64,000 bases of DNA from Streptomyces apocyni (GCF_009739465.1 NZ_WHOM01000033.1:301085-365084); one strand, 5' to 3'. Counted from the first letter of the stretch, positions 14,202 to 22,951 are shown. Numbers and translations are program-made. The notes: generated by a model not told the origin, from the letters alone.

Positions 14202-15392
14202 TCAAAAGGCTGAAACTCCGGTCAGGGCACGGCCGATGACCAGCTTGTGGATCTGGCTGGTGCCTTCGTAGAGGGTCATCACGCGCGCGTCGCGCAGGAG
14301 TTTGCCGACCGGGTACTCGTCGATGTATCCGTAACCGCCGAAGACCTGGAGGGCGTTGTTGGCGGCGCGTACGGCGGCCTCCGAGGCGAAGAGTTTGGCC
14401 TGGGACGACTCGGTGGCGAAAGGCAGACCGCGGTCGATGAGGTCGGCGACCCGCCAGGTGAGCAGCCGGGCGGCGTCCACGTCGACGGCGATATCGCTGA
14501 TCAGCTCCTGGACGAGCTGGTGCCGGGCGATGGGCTTGCCGAACTGCTCGCGCTCGGTCGCGTACGAGACCGCCGCGTCCAGCGCCGCCTGGGCGATGCC
14601 CACGCAGCCCGCGGCGACCGACATCCGCCCCTTGGCCAGCGCCGACATGGCGACCGAGAAGCCCTTGCCCTCGGGGCCCAGCATCGCGCTCGCGGACACC
14701 CGGACGTCCTGAAGTACCAGCTCCGCGGTGGCCTGACCGCGCAGGCCCAGTTTGCCGTGCACGGTGCGGCGGGTCAGGCCGGGTGTGTCGGTCGGGACCA
14801 GGAAGGCGGAGATGCCGTGGTGTCCTGGCCTGTCGTTGGTGCGGGCGAAGAGCAGCACCACGTCGGCCCAGGTGCCGTTGGTGATGAACATCTTGGTTCC
14901 GTTGACGATGTAGCTGCCGCTACCGCTACTGCTACCGCTGCCGCCGTTGCCGTGCCGTACGGCTTTGGTGGTGAGGCTGCCCGCGTCGGAGCCGGTGCCT
15001 GGTTCGGTGAGGGCGAAGCAGCCGATCGACGCGCCCGAGGTGAGGCCGGGCAGCCAGCGGCGCTTGTGCTCCTCGTCCCCCCACGCCGCGATCGTCTTGG
15101 CGACCAGGCCGAGCGAGACCGAGACGATGCCGCGCACGGAGGAGTCGCCGCGGCCCAGTTCCTCGGTGACCAGGCAGTACGTGAGGTGATCGCCGCCGCT
15201 GCCGCCGTACTCGGCGTCGAGGGTCAGCCCGAGGAAGCCGACCTCGCCCAGCTTTCGCACGAGGGACCGGTCCACGCTCTCGGAGCGGTCCCACGCGACG
15301 ACATGCGGGGCGATCTCGCGCGCGACGAAGTCCTTCGCGAGCTGCCGGACCGCGGTCTGCTCCTCGTTCAGCTCCAGGTTCATCTGCGGCAC
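14202..15392 (-). CDS. Acyl-CoA dehydrogenase (short/medium-chain type)
   Basis: 396 residues, full length for the family. The flavin motif CFALTEPGTGSDAGS, the second signature MFITNGTWAD and the C-domain EREQFGKPIARHQLVQE are present. Glu376 in LYEGTSQIHKL is at the expected catalytic-base position of short/medium-chain acyl-CoA dehydrogenases. A Gly/Ser-rich insertion (HGNGGSGSSSGSGS, about residues 139-152) is unusual and may be a loop expansion. The gene is divergent from a TetR gene; the 63-bp gap holds a palindromic operator repeated near two other genes in the window. Confidence 0.93.
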   Translation of the reverse strand: MPQMNLELNEEQTAVRQLAKDFVAREIAPHVVAWDRSESVDRSLVRKLGEVGFLGLTLDAEYGGSGGDHLTYCLVTEELGRGDSSVRGIVSVSLGLVAKTIAAWGDEEHKRRWLPGLTSGASIGCFALTEPGTGSDAGSLTTKAVRHGNGGSGSSSGSGSYIVNGTKMFITNGTWADVVLLFARTNDRPGHHGISAFLVPTDTPGLTRRTVHGKLGLRGQATAELVLQDVRVSASAMLGPEGKGFSVAMSALAKGRMSVAAGCVGIAQAALDAAVSYATEREQFGKPIARHQLVQELISDIAVDVDAARLLTWRVADLIDRGLPFATESSQAKLFASEAAVRAANNALQVFGGYGYIDEYPVGKLLRDARVMTLYEGTSQIHKLVIGRALTGVSAF

Positions 15393-15416
15393 TCCTGCTC
15401 TTCTGCCCTGTGCACT

Positions 15417-15438
15417 TTAATTAGCACTGCTAGTTTAG
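15417..15438. promoter_or_regulatory. TetR-type operator E1 in a divergent promoter
   Basis: AATTAGCA-C-TGCTAGTT (15419-15435) is a 17-bp inverted repeat with 7 of 8 arm pairs. It lies between the acyl-CoA dehydrogenase (minus) and tetR (plus) starts. Close relatives are at 19846-19862 and 58744-58760. Confidence 0.78.
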
Positions 15439-15455
15439 TGGCGTCAGGGCCTACT

Positions 15456-16100
15456 ATGAGCCGCATGGCCCGACCGCGCAAGCCCCTCCTGAGCAGAGAA
15501 CGCATCGTTGGCGCGGCGCGCGCGCTGGTCGACGCGGAGGGCCTGGCGGCCGTGTCGACCCGGCGCCTCGCGGCCGAACTCGGGGTCAGCGGGCCTTCCC
15601 TGTACAACCACTTCCGCACCAAGGACGAGATCCTGGAGGCGGTCGCGGACTCGGTCAGCGCCCAGGTCGATCTGTCGATGTTCGAGGACGGACGGCCGTG
15701 GCGGACCGCGCTGCACGATTGGGCCGTCTCCTACCGGGCGGCGCTCAGGACGCACCCCAACATCGTGCCGGTGCTCGCCCAGGGACCCGGCCGCCGCCCC
15801 AGCGGGCTGCGGCTCGCGGACGCGGTGTACGGGGCGATGACGGCCGCGGGCTGGCCGCCTTCGCAGGCCACGTCGATTGGCGCGCTGATGCGGTACTTCG
15901 TCATGGGCTCGGCGCTCGGGTCGTTCGCGGGCGGCTTTGTGGACGACGCGGCCGCGTACGATCCCGCGGACTATCCGCACCTTGGGCAGGCGCACCTGCT
16001 GGCGGAGCGTCAGGACGCCGTCGACGAGCGGGCCTTCGAGACGGGGCTGCGGGCGCTGTTGGACGGGCTGGAGCAGCAGTACCGGGCACTGGGTGACTGA
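15456..16100 (+). CDS. TetR-family regulator (TetR_C type)
   Basis: 214 residues. The DNA-binding domain covers LSRERIVGAARALVDAEG to LYNHFRTKDEILEAV (about 12-60), with recognition helix VSGPSLYNHF. The C-domain resembles that of TetR itself (TetR_C) with a GXXXG-rich end helix. It starts at ATG 15456; ATG 15465 (MARPRK) is possible. It is divergent from an acyl-CoA dehydrogenase over operator E1. The same operator word at the ALDH/ADH operon and at a glutaryl-CoA-dehydrogenase-like gene 43 kb away suggests it is a small local regulon controller. Confidence 0.9.
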   Translation: MSRMARPRKPLLSRERIVGAARALVDAEGLAAVSTRRLAAELGVSGPSLYNHFRTKDEILEAVADSVSAQVDLSMFEDGRPWRTALHDWAVSYRAALRTHPNIVPVLAQGPGRRPSGLRLADAVYGAMTAAGWPPSQATSIGALMRYFVMGSALGSFAGGFVDDAAAYDPADYPHLGQAHLLAERQDAVDERAFETGLRALLDGLEQQYRALGD

Positions 16101-16125
16101 GGCCTTCACCGGTTCCGCGGTGGGC

Positions 16126-16195
16126 GCCGACTGTTCGGTGGGGGCCGACTGTTCGGTGGGGCCGAACTGTTCGGTGGGGGCCGAACTGTTCCGTG
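16126..16195. repeat. Tandem repeat, about 18 bp, four units
   Basis: Four units of GCCGA(A)CTGTTCGGTGGG begin at 16126, 16144, 16161 and 16180 between the tetR stop and the EamA start. Unit length varies 17-19 bp. Confidence 0.85.
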
Positions 16196-16210
16196 CCTAG
16201 GGTGACCCGC

Positions 16211-17146
16211 ATGTCTGACACCAAGCACACCGCGAGCTCCCCTCGTACGGCTCATACATCCAGGCCGTCGCCGGACCGCCGTGCGGAGCTGCTCGCGTGG
16301 GGAGCGGCGGGGGTCACGGTCGTGCTGTGGGCCTCCGCCTTCGTCGCCATCCGCAGCGCGGGCGCGGTGTACTCGCCGGGGGCTCTCGCGCTCGGCCGGC
16401 TGCTGGCCGGGGCGCTCGCCCTCGGCTGCGTACTGCTGCTGCGGCGTGAGGGGCTCCCACCGCGCGCCGCCTGGCCCGGCATCGCCGTGTCGGGGCTGCT
16501 GTGGTTCGGGGTGTACATGGTGGTGCTCAACTGGGGTGAGCAGAAGGTCGACGCGGGCACCGCCGCGCTGGTCGTCAATATCGGCCCGCTGGTGATGGCG
16601 CTGCTGGCGGGCTGGTTGCTGAAGGAGGGGCTGCCGCCGCGGCTGCTGGCCGGGATGGCGGTGTCGTTCGCGGGGGCCGCGGTGGTCGGCCTGTCGATGT
16701 CGGGCGAGGGTGACGCCTCGGTGGTCGGCGTCCTGCTCTGTCTGCTGGCCGCGGTGTCGTACGCGGGCGGGGTGGTCGCCCAGAAGCCCGCGCTCCGGCA
16801 CGCTTCGCCGCTCCAGGTGACCATGTTCGGCTGTCTGATCGGCGCGGTGGCCTGTCTGCCCTTCGCGGGTGTCCTGGTGACCGAGGCCGCGAGCGCCCCG
16901 CTGTCCGCGACGCTCAACATGCTGTATCTGGGCGTGTTCCCGACGGCGCTGGCGTTCACCACCTGGGCGTACGCGCTGGCGCGTACGACGGCGGGCCGGA
17001 TGGGCGCGACGACGTACGCGGTGCCCGCGCTGGTGGTCCTGATGTCATGGCTGGCCCTGGGCGAGGTGCCGGGGTGGCTGACGCTGGGCGGCGGAGCGAT
17101 CTGCCTGGCGGGGGTGGCGGTTTCGCGGTCGCGGCGGCGGGGCTGA
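16211..17146 (+). CDS. EamA-family (DMT) transporter
   Basis: 311 residues with ten predicted helices in two EamA repeats, about 20-150 and 165-300. The first repeat has VVLWASAFVAIRSAG and LLVRR-type loops; the second starts near VSYAGGVVAQKPAL and ends in ALVVLMSWLALGEVPGW. Such proteins export or import small metabolites such as amino acids or purines. I preferred ATG 16211 over an in-frame GTG at 16193 that lies inside the upstream repeat array. It is convergent with the ADH gene. Confidence 0.9.
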   Translation: MSDTKHTASSPRTAHTSRPSPDRRAELLAWGAAGVTVVLWASAFVAIRSAGAVYSPGALALGRLLAGALALGCVLLLRREGLPPRAAWPGIAVSGLLWFGVYMVVLNWGEQKVDAGTAALVVNIGPLVMALLAGWLLKEGLPPRLLAGMAVSFAGAAVVGLSMSGEGDASVVGVLLCLLAAVSYAGGVVAQKPALRHASPLQVTMFGCLIGAVACLPFAGVLVTEAASAPLSATLNMLYLGVFPTALAFTTWAYALARTTAGRMGATTYAVPALVVLMSWLALGEVPGWLTLGGGAICLAGVAVSRSRRRG

Positions 17147-17186
17147 GCGGCCCCGAGACTGCTTAGCGGACCCGAGAGACGACCGC

Positions 17187-18266
17187 TTAGAAGACCACCA
17201 GGGCCCGGCCGCCCTTGCCCGCGGTCATGTTCTCGAACGCGGTGGGGATGCCGTCCAGGGCGATCCGGTCGGTCACCAGCGCGCCGAGATCGAGGCGCCC
17301 GGCGCGGATGTGTTCCGCGAGCACCGGCAGGTCCACGGCGGGGTCGGAGTTGCCGTAGACGCAGCCGGACAGGGTGCGGCCCCAGTGGAAGAGTTCCAAG
17401 GCGTTGAAGGTGACGTGCTGGTCCTTGCCGCCGATGCCGACGACCGTCGTACGGCCGCCGCGGCGGGTGGACTCCCAGGCGGTACGGATGGTGACGGCGC
17501 GTCCCACGCACTCGACGGCGACGTCCGCGCCCTGGCCTTTGGTGAGCTTGCGGATCTCCTTGGCGGTGGTGTCGGAGGCCAGGAGGTAGTCGGTGGCTCC
17601 CGCCCCGCGCGCCAGCTGCTCCTTCTCGGGCGCTACGTCGACCGCGATGATCGTCCGGGCGCCCGCGATCCGCGCGGCCTGGAGGGTGGCCAGGCCGACG
17701 CCGCCGACACCGAACACCACGACCGACTCGCCCGCACGGACCCGGGCCGCGTGGTGGACGGCGCCGTATCCGGTCAGGACGGCGCAGCCGAGCAGGGCGG
17801 CGTCGGTGAGCGGGACGCCGTCCGGGACGGGCAGTACACAGTTGGCCGCGACGACGGTCTCCTCGGCGAAGGCGGCGACGTTCAGGCCCGGATGCAGGTC
17901 CGTGCCGTCGGCGGTACGCGCGTACACCGAGGCGGATCCGACCAGAGCGTTCACGCACAGCCACACCTCGCCGATCCGGCAGTGGTGGCAGCTGCCGCAG
18001 GAGGGTGCCCAGTTGAGGACGACCTCATCGCCGGGGGCGACATGGGTGACCTCCGCGCCGGTCTCCAGGACGGTTCCCGCGCCCTCGTGGCCGAGTACGC
18101 AGGGGGTGGGCACCCGCATGGTGCCGTTGGACAGCGACAGGTCGGAGTGACAGACCCCGGCTGCGGCCAGGCGGACCCGCACCTGGCCGGGGCCGGTCTC
18201 CGGGAGTGCGATCTCGGCGATCTCCAGGGGAGAGCCGACGGCGGGCAGGATGGCGGCGCGGACCAC
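17187..18266 (-). CDS. Zn-dependent alcohol dehydrogenase
   Basis: 359 residues of the medium-chain dehydrogenase family. Catalytic zinc ligands are expected at Cys in GVCHSDLS, the GHEGAGTV His, and a Cys in the NCV region. The structural zinc lobe is GSCHHCRIGEVWLC. The NAD-binding turn is GVGGVGLATLQAARIAGA. This is the class III/mycothiol- or S-hydroxymethyl-type subgroup by length, though substrate choice is not certain. I chose GTG 18266, with GGGAG about 8 nt upstream; the frame upstream is antisense-like. It follows the ALDH gene after 88 bp on the same strand, so alcohol to aldehyde to acid oxidation is likely. Confidence 0.92.
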   Translation of the reverse strand: MVRAAILPAVGSPLEIAEIALPETGPGQVRVRLAAAGVCHSDLSLSNGTMRVPTPCVLGHEGAGTVLETGAEVTHVAPGDEVVLNWAPSCGSCHHCRIGEVWLCVNALVGSASVYARTADGTDLHPGLNVAAFAEETVVAANCVLPVPDGVPLTDAALLGCAVLTGYGAVHHAARVRAGESVVVFGVGGVGLATLQAARIAGARTIIAVDVAPEKEQLARGAGATDYLLASDTTAKEIRKLTKGQGADVAVECVGRAVTIRTAWESTRRGGRTTVVGIGGKDQHVTFNALELFHWGRTLSGCVYGNSDPAVDLPVLAEHIRAGRLDLGALVTDRIALDGIPTAFENMTAGKGGRALVVF

Positions 18267-18306
18267 GTTGGGTACTCCCGGGTCTTCGGAGGGCTGGGCG
18301 ACGGGC

Positions 18307-18333
18307 GGGCTGTGCGGGCTGTGCGGGCTGTGC
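18307..18333. repeat. 9-bp tandem repeat, three units
   Basis: GGGCTGTGC repeated at 18307, 18316 and 18325, in the gap between the ALDH stop and the ADH start. Confidence 0.8.
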
Positions 18334-18354
18334 GACGGGCGAGGCAGCTGGCGC

Positions 18355-19743
18355 TCAGAACTGGAGGGACTTGGTCTGGAGGTACTCGCCCAGTCCGTGC
18401 GGGCCGAGTTCGCGGCCGACGCCGGACTGCTTGTACCCGCCGAAGGGGGCGAGCGGGTTGAAGCGGCCGCCGTTGATATCGACCTGCCCGGTGTCCATCC
18501 GGCGCGCGAAGGCGACAGCCTCGGCCTCGTCGCCCGCCCACACCGCGCCCGCAAGCCCGTACACGGTGCCGTTGGCGATGCGCAGCGCATCGTCCTCGTC
18601 CTCGTACTTCAACAGGGACAGTACGGGTCCGAAGATCTCCTCCTGGGCGATCGTCATGTCCGGGGTGACATCGGCGAACACCGTGGGGCTGACGAAACAG
18701 CCCTGCTCACGCGGGGCTTCGGGGCCGCCCGCGACCAGCCGCGCGCCCTCGGCCACACCCTTCTCGATGTAGCCATGCACGCGTGCCTGCTGCTTGGCGT
18801 TGACCACCGGGCCGATGCGGTCGCCGTACTTGTGCGCGGCCGCGACGGCGAGCTCGACCGCCTCGTCGTACTGGTCGGCGTGCACCAGCATCCGCGTCCA
18901 GGCGCTGCAGGTCTGCCCGGAGTTGGACATCACGTTGGCCACCCCGACGTTCACCGCCTTGGCGAGGTCCGCGCTCGGCAGGATGACGTTGGCCGACTTT
19001 CCGCCGAGCTCCAGGGCGACCGGCTTGACGGCGGCGCCCGCGATGGCACCGATCTGCCTGCCGACCGCGGTGGAGCCGGTGAAGGAGATCAGGTCGACGC
19101 CGTCGTGTTCGGCGAGTGCCTGGCCCGCGACCGGGCCGAGGCCGGTGACCAGGTTGAACACTCCAGCGGGCAGCCCTGCTTCGTGCACGGCTTCGGCGAA
19201 GAGCTGGGCGACGAGCGGAGTGTCCTCAGCGGGCTTGAGGACGACTGTGCACCCGGCGGCGAGTGCGGGTGCCACCTTGGCAACGATCTGGTGCAGCGGG
19301 TAGTTCCACGGGGTGATCGCGCCGACGACACCCACGGGTTCGAGCAGCACGGTGGAGTTGCCGAGGCGCTCCTCGAAGGAGTACTGAGCGGCCAGTTCGG
19401 CGTACGAACCGGCGACCGCGATCGGCACACCCGCGTGCACCACTTGCGAGAACGGCAGCGGCGATCCGAGCTCGGCGGTGACCGTCTCGGCGATCTCGTC
19501 CTTCCGTGCCACCAGGACGTCGCGCAGGGCGCCGATCCGCGCGGCGCGCTCCGCTGGCGGAGCGCTCGCCCAGCCGGCGAAGGCGGCGCGGGCGGCGCGC
19601 ACGGCCGTGTCGATGTCCGCTGCCGTACCGGCGGGCACGTGGGCGATCACTTGGTCGTCAGCCGGATTCACGACGGGAATCGTGTCCTTGCCCGCGGCGG
19701 GCTGCCACGCGCCGTCGATGTACATGCCGTCGTGGGCCTTCAT
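18355..19743 (-). CDS. Aldehyde dehydrogenase family protein
   Basis: 462 residues. The catalytic Cys279 lies in SNSGQTCSAW, the general base Glu245 in LELGGKSANV and the cofactor region in FTGSTAVGRQIG (221-232). N-terminal TPWNYPLHQIVAKVAPALAAG is typical. It oxidises an aldehyde to the acid with NAD(P). It is the first gene of an ALDH-ADH pair, with the formate-dehydrogenase-like gene upstream on the same strand. An operator of the E family (19846-19862) lies about 100 bp before the start, implying control by the TetR at 15456. Confidence 0.93.
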   Translation of the reverse strand: MKAHDGMYIDGAWQPAAGKDTIPVVNPADDQVIAHVPAGTAADIDTAVRAARAAFAGWASAPPAERAARIGALRDVLVARKDEIAETVTAELGSPLPFSQVVHAGVPIAVAGSYAELAAQYSFEERLGNSTVLLEPVGVVGAITPWNYPLHQIVAKVAPALAAGCTVVLKPAEDTPLVAQLFAEAVHEAGLPAGVFNLVTGLGPVAGQALAEHDGVDLISFTGSTAVGRQIGAIAGAAVKPVALELGGKSANVILPSADLAKAVNVGVANVMSNSGQTCSAWTRMLVHADQYDEAVELAVAAAHKYGDRIGPVVNAKQQARVHGYIEKGVAEGARLVAGGPEAPREQGCFVSPTVFADVTPDMTIAQEEIFGPVLSLLKYEDEDDALRIANGTVYGLAGAVWAGDEAEAVAFARRMDTGQVDINGGRFNPLAPFGGYKQSGVGRELGPHGLGEYLQTKSLQF

Positions 19744-19845
19744 CGCGCTCCTCCTGGGGCTTCTGCGGGCTTGCGTGTTGGCTTGGGTGTTGGCATGGGT
19801 GCGGGCTTGCGTGCCGGTGGGTCGTACGCTCGCATACGCGCTCCA

Positions 19846-19862
19846 AACTAGCGCTGTTAGTT
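19846..19862. promoter_or_regulatory. TetR-type operator E2 upstream of ALDH
   Basis: AACTAGCGCTGTTAGTT, arms AACTAGCG and TGTTAGTT (6 of 8 paired) around C. It overlaps the stop codon of the molybdoenzyme gene (19857-19859) and precedes the ALDH start by about 100 bp. Confidence 0.72.
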
Positions 19863-22133
19863 TTTTGGCGCCAGGGGGTCCCCTGCCGACAGCTGGACGG
19901 GGACGCCGTTGAGCACGGCGGTACCCGACAGCGGGTCCAGCCGGGTGCCATCGAGCAGTTGGTTGCTGTTGACGCCCGGGGAGGCCGAGGCGACGGCCAT
20001 CCGGGTCCCCGGCCGGTCGTGGCCCCAGCCGTGCGGCAGGCTCACCACCCCGGTCCGTACGGTGTCGGTGATCTCCGCCGGAGCCTCGACCTCTCCCCCG
20101 TCGCCCTTGATGCGGACCGGCACTCCGTCGGTGAGGCCGAGCCTGGTGGCGTCCTCGGGGTGGATGTGGAGGGTGCAGCGGTTGGTGCCCCGGTTGAGGC
20201 TGGGGACGTTGTGCAGCCAGCTGTTGTTGGAGCGCAGGTGGCGGCGGCCGACCAGCAGGAAGCCCGTCGGACGGTCGGCGAGCGCGCCGCGCAGCCGGGG
20301 CAGGTCGGCGGCGATGGGCGCGGGCAGCAGTTCGATACGGCCGCTGCGCGTCTTGAGCAGCTGCGGAACGCGGGGCCGCAGGGGGCCGAGGTCCAGGCCG
20401 TGTGGGTGCTCGAGGAGCCTGCTCAGGGTGAGGCCGCCCGGGTTCGCGCCGAAGCCGTCACCGTAGGGGCCAAGGCGCAGCATCAGGTCCAGGCGCCGCT
20501 CGGGTCCGCTGTCTCCGGTGAGTTGAGCGGCGAGCTCCTTGGGGTCGCGTCCGTGCACGCGCGCGTGGGGGTCGCCGACGGCCTTGTCGAGGGAGCGTTC
20601 GATAACCATCGCGTCGACCGCGTCCGGGGGTGCGCCGTGCATGCCGGTCGCCGCCAGGATCAGTCGGGCGTGGATCTCGCACTCGTCGAGCGCGCCCTCC
20701 CGCAAGGGGATGGCGGGGCGGCTGTAGCGGACCTGGTTGTGTACCGCGAAGGCATTGAAGGCGAAGTCGAAGTGCGCGCTCTGTGCGGGTGGCGGGGGTG
20801 GCAGCACTACGCGCGCGTGGCGCGAGGTCTCGTTGAGGTACGGGTCCACGCTGACCATGAAGTCCAGGCTTTCCAGGGCCCGGTCGAGGCGGTTGCCGTC
20901 GGGTGCGGAGAGCACCGGGTTCGCGGCGATCGAGATGACCGCGCGGATGCGGCCTTCGCCTGGGGTGTCGATCTCCTCGGCGAGCGCCGCTGTGGGCAGT
21001 TCGCCCTTGGCCTCCGGGTGGCCGCTGACCCTACTGTGCCAGCGGCCGAGCGCGAAGCCCTTGCCGGGGGCCGCTGGGCGCGGGGCTCGATCGGTGGCGG
21101 AGAGCGGGAAGAGGGCGCCGCCGGGGCGGTCGAGGTTGCCGGTGAGGGTGTTCAGTACGTCGACGAGCCAGCTGGCCAGCGTGCCGAACTCCACGGTGCT
21201 GCTGCCGATCCGGCCGTAGACGGCGGCGGTCGGCGCGGCGGCGAGCTCCCGGGCCAGCGTACGAATGACGTCGGCTGGTACGTCGCAGGCCGCGCTGACC
21301 GCCTCTGGCGCGAAGTCACGCACCGCGTCCCGCAGTTCTGCCATCCCTTCGACGTGCGGTTCCAGTACGCCCAGGTCGGCGAGCCCCTCGTCGAGGAGTA
21401 CGTGCGCCATCGACGCGAGCAGCAGGGCGTCCGTGCCGGGCCGGATCGCGAGATGCCGGTCGGCGAGCCGCGCGGTGCGGGTGCGGCGCGGGTCGACGAC
21501 GGTGAGGGTGCCGCCGCGCTTCTTGAGGTCCTTGAGTTTGCCGGGGAAGTCCGGTGCGGTGCAGAGGCTGCCGTTGGACTCCAGGGGGTTAGCCCCGAGC
21601 AGCAGCAGGTGATCCGTACGGTCCAGGTCGGGTACGGGAATCGCCAGGGCGTCGCCGAACAGGAGTCCACTGGAGACGTGCTTGGGCATCTGGTCGAGCG
21701 TGCTCGCGGTGAACAGGCTGCGGGTTCTCAGACCCGACAGCAGCACGGGCGGGTAGAGCGCCCCCGCCATGGTATGGACGTTCGGGTTGCCGAGGATCAC
21801 ACCCACGGCGTTCGGCCCGTACTCCTCGACCAGGGGCCGCAGGCCCTCCGCGATGGCGTCGAAGGCCTCTTCCCAGCTCGCCTCTTCGAGTTCGCCGCCG
21901 CTGGTCCTGCGGATCAGTGGCCGGGTCAGGCGGTCGGGGTCCGCGTCGAGCTCACCGAACGAGGCGCCCTTGGGGCAGATGAAGCCGTGACTGAAGACGT
22001 CGTCACGGTCGCCGCGAGCACCGGTCACCCTGGTGCCCTCGATCGTGAGGGTCAGCCCGCAGGTGGCTTCGCAGAGTGGGCAGATCCGCAGGGCGGTGCG
22101 GGATGGGGCGTGCTGGGCGTCTGGCGTGGACAA
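19857..22133 (-). CDS. Formate-dehydrogenase-like molybdopterin oxidoreductase
   Basis: 758 residues in the DMSO-reductase superfamily. The N-terminus has the [4Fe-4S] motif CPLCEATCGL (about 18-27) with the fourth Cys in FICPKGASFG. The cofactor-binding domains include LLLGANPLESNGS and VVDPRRTRTARLAD, and the C-terminal molydopterin dinucleotide-binding domain includes RSNNSWLHN, HPEDATRLGL and VSLPHGWGHDRPGT. No clear Cys or Sec molybdenum ligand is seen near QMPKHVSSGL, so the true substrate is open. I chose TTG 22133 because AGGGGAGG lies 5 nt upstream; an ATG at 22175 sits against the operator with no ribosome site. No electron-transfer partner subunit is adjacent. Confidence 0.88.
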   Translation of the reverse strand: MSTPDAQHAPSRTALRICPLCEATCGLTLTIEGTRVTGARGDRDDVFSHGFICPKGASFGELDADPDRLTRPLIRRTSGGELEEASWEEAFDAIAEGLRPLVEEYGPNAVGVILGNPNVHTMAGALYPPVLLSGLRTRSLFTASTLDQMPKHVSSGLLFGDALAIPVPDLDRTDHLLLLGANPLESNGSLCTAPDFPGKLKDLKKRGGTLTVVDPRRTRTARLADRHLAIRPGTDALLLASMAHVLLDEGLADLGVLEPHVEGMAELRDAVRDFAPEAVSAACDVPADVIRTLARELAAAPTAAVYGRIGSSTVEFGTLASWLVDVLNTLTGNLDRPGGALFPLSATDRAPRPAAPGKGFALGRWHSRVSGHPEAKGELPTAALAEEIDTPGEGRIRAVISIAANPVLSAPDGNRLDRALESLDFMVSVDPYLNETSRHARVVLPPPPPAQSAHFDFAFNAFAVHNQVRYSRPAIPLREGALDECEIHARLILAATGMHGAPPDAVDAMVIERSLDKAVGDPHARVHGRDPKELAAQLTGDSGPERRLDLMLRLGPYGDGFGANPGGLTLSRLLEHPHGLDLGPLRPRVPQLLKTRSGRIELLPAPIAADLPRLRGALADRPTGFLLVGRRHLRSNNSWLHNVPSLNRGTNRCTLHIHPEDATRLGLTDGVPVRIKGDGGEVEAPAEITDTVRTGVVSLPHGWGHDRPGTRMAVASASPGVNSNQLLDGTRLDPLSGTAVLNGVPVQLSAGDPLAPKN

Positions 22134-22178
22134 GGGGGCCTCCCCTGGGCGGCGACGGTGGCGCGCGGGCGTCATCGA

Positions 22179-22195
22179 GCATACCGACCGGTAGG
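22179..22195. promoter_or_regulatory. TetR-type operator, site C
   Basis: GCATACCGACCGGTAGG, identical to site A over the first ten bases and 14 of 17 overall, with a TACCG-AC-CGGTA inverted repeat at its core. It lies 46 bp upstream of the proposed molybdoenzyme start. Confidence 0.65.
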
Positions 22196-22240
22196 CACGT
22201 TCGGTAGGCACGTTCGGTAGGCACGTTCGGTAGGCACGTT
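22189..22240. repeat. 13-bp tandem repeat, four perfect units
   Basis: CGGTAGGCACGTT at 22189, 22202, 22215 and 22228, followed by a partial TGGTAGGG. Each unit repeats the CGGTAGG half of operator C, so the array multiplies one operator half-site upstream of the molybdoenzyme gene. Confidence 0.9.
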
Positions 22241-22265
22241 TGGTAGGGCGCGCGGCTGGCCGCTC

Positions 22266-22883
22266 TCAGCCGAAGGTGCCCGCGAGGTACGCGTGGAGCA
22301 GCGTGCGCACCTCGGCGATGAGCTCGGGGTCGCCCGCGGCGTCGGCGCGAAAGGCGCGCTGCAGCACGGCGTCGGCCGCTTCGACACCGACGAGCACGGC
22401 GCGCCTGGCCCGGTCATCGAGCGGCCGGTCGACGTGCCCGGCGAGCAGCGCGGCGAGCCGGTCGGCGACCAGGTGGTTGGGGTCGCCGGACTGCGCGGGG
22501 ACGCCGAAGTCGACGAGGGTGAAGCCGGGCACGGTGCGCTTCATCGCCACGTACTCCTCGAGCGCCACGTCGATGGCGGCCCGCCAGTCGGCGTGCGCGA
22601 GGTCCGCGATACGGACGGTGACGCGCTGGGCGTAGAGCTCCAGGTTGCGGTGCGCGAGGGCGTCGGCCATAGCCCGCTTGTTGCTGAAGAACCGGTAGAC
22701 CGAGCCGATAGGGACGCTCGCCCGGTCGGCCACGGCACGGGTGGTGAGGCCGTCGTAGCCCACCTCGTCAAGCAGGGCCGCGCAGGCGTCGAGTATCCGG
22801 GTCAGGCGCTCCGCGCTGCGCTGCTGCACGGGCTCGCGGCGGAAGGGGCCGGTGTGGGGTTGGGTCAGGGGCACGGGTTCCAT
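22266..22883 (-). CDS. TetR-family regulator
   Basis: 205 residues. HTH at about 23-68 (RILDACAALLDEVGYDGLTTRAVADRASVPIGSVYRFF spans it), with recognition helix IGSVYRFFSNK. The C-domain has the EEYVAMKRTVPGFTLVDFG segment seen in many actinobacterial members. It is upstream of the molybdoenzyme on the same strand, with the 13-bp repeat array in the 130-bp gap. It is a candidate ligand for site C, although site C is closer in sequence to the sites flanking the TetR at 8320-8916. Confidence 0.88.
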   Translation of the reverse strand: MEPVPLTQPHTGPFRREPVQQRSAERLTRILDACAALLDEVGYDGLTTRAVADRASVPIGSVYRFFSNKRAMADALAHRNLELYAQRVTVRIADLAHADWRAAIDVALEEYVAMKRTVPGFTLVDFGVPAQSGDPNHLVADRLAALLAGHVDRPLDDRARRAVLVGVEAADAVLQRAFRADAAGDPELIAEVRTLLHAYLAGTFG

Positions 22884-22925
22884 GATGCCGTCGCCGCCTT
22901 TCCGGTACGGGTGGATCGGTTCCGC

Positions 22926-22945
22926 CTGGTGCGTTCTGGTGCGTT
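22926..22945. repeat. 10-bp direct repeat
   Basis: CTGGTGCGTT twice in tandem, upstream of the TetR start at 22883. It could be an operator or simple duplication. Confidence 0.6.
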
Positions 22946-22951
22946 GTCCGG

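Noticed and set aside
7089..15392. A single beta-oxidation operon
   Set aside because: Strands alternate, and terminator-like and operator sites break the region into separate units.
16252..17964. 570-codon frame on the minus strand across EamA and ADH
   Set aside because: Antisense to the EamA transporter and in another frame of the ADH gene; Arg-rich and low complexity without any motif.
19506..22220. 904-codon plus-strand frame opposite the ALDH and molybdoenzyme genes
   Set aside because: Third-position GC bias shows the minus-strand enzymes are real; the plus translation has no recognisable domain.
22189..22240. CRISPR-like array
   Set aside because: Units are 13 bp with no spacers, and no cas genes are present; it is a plain tandem repeat.
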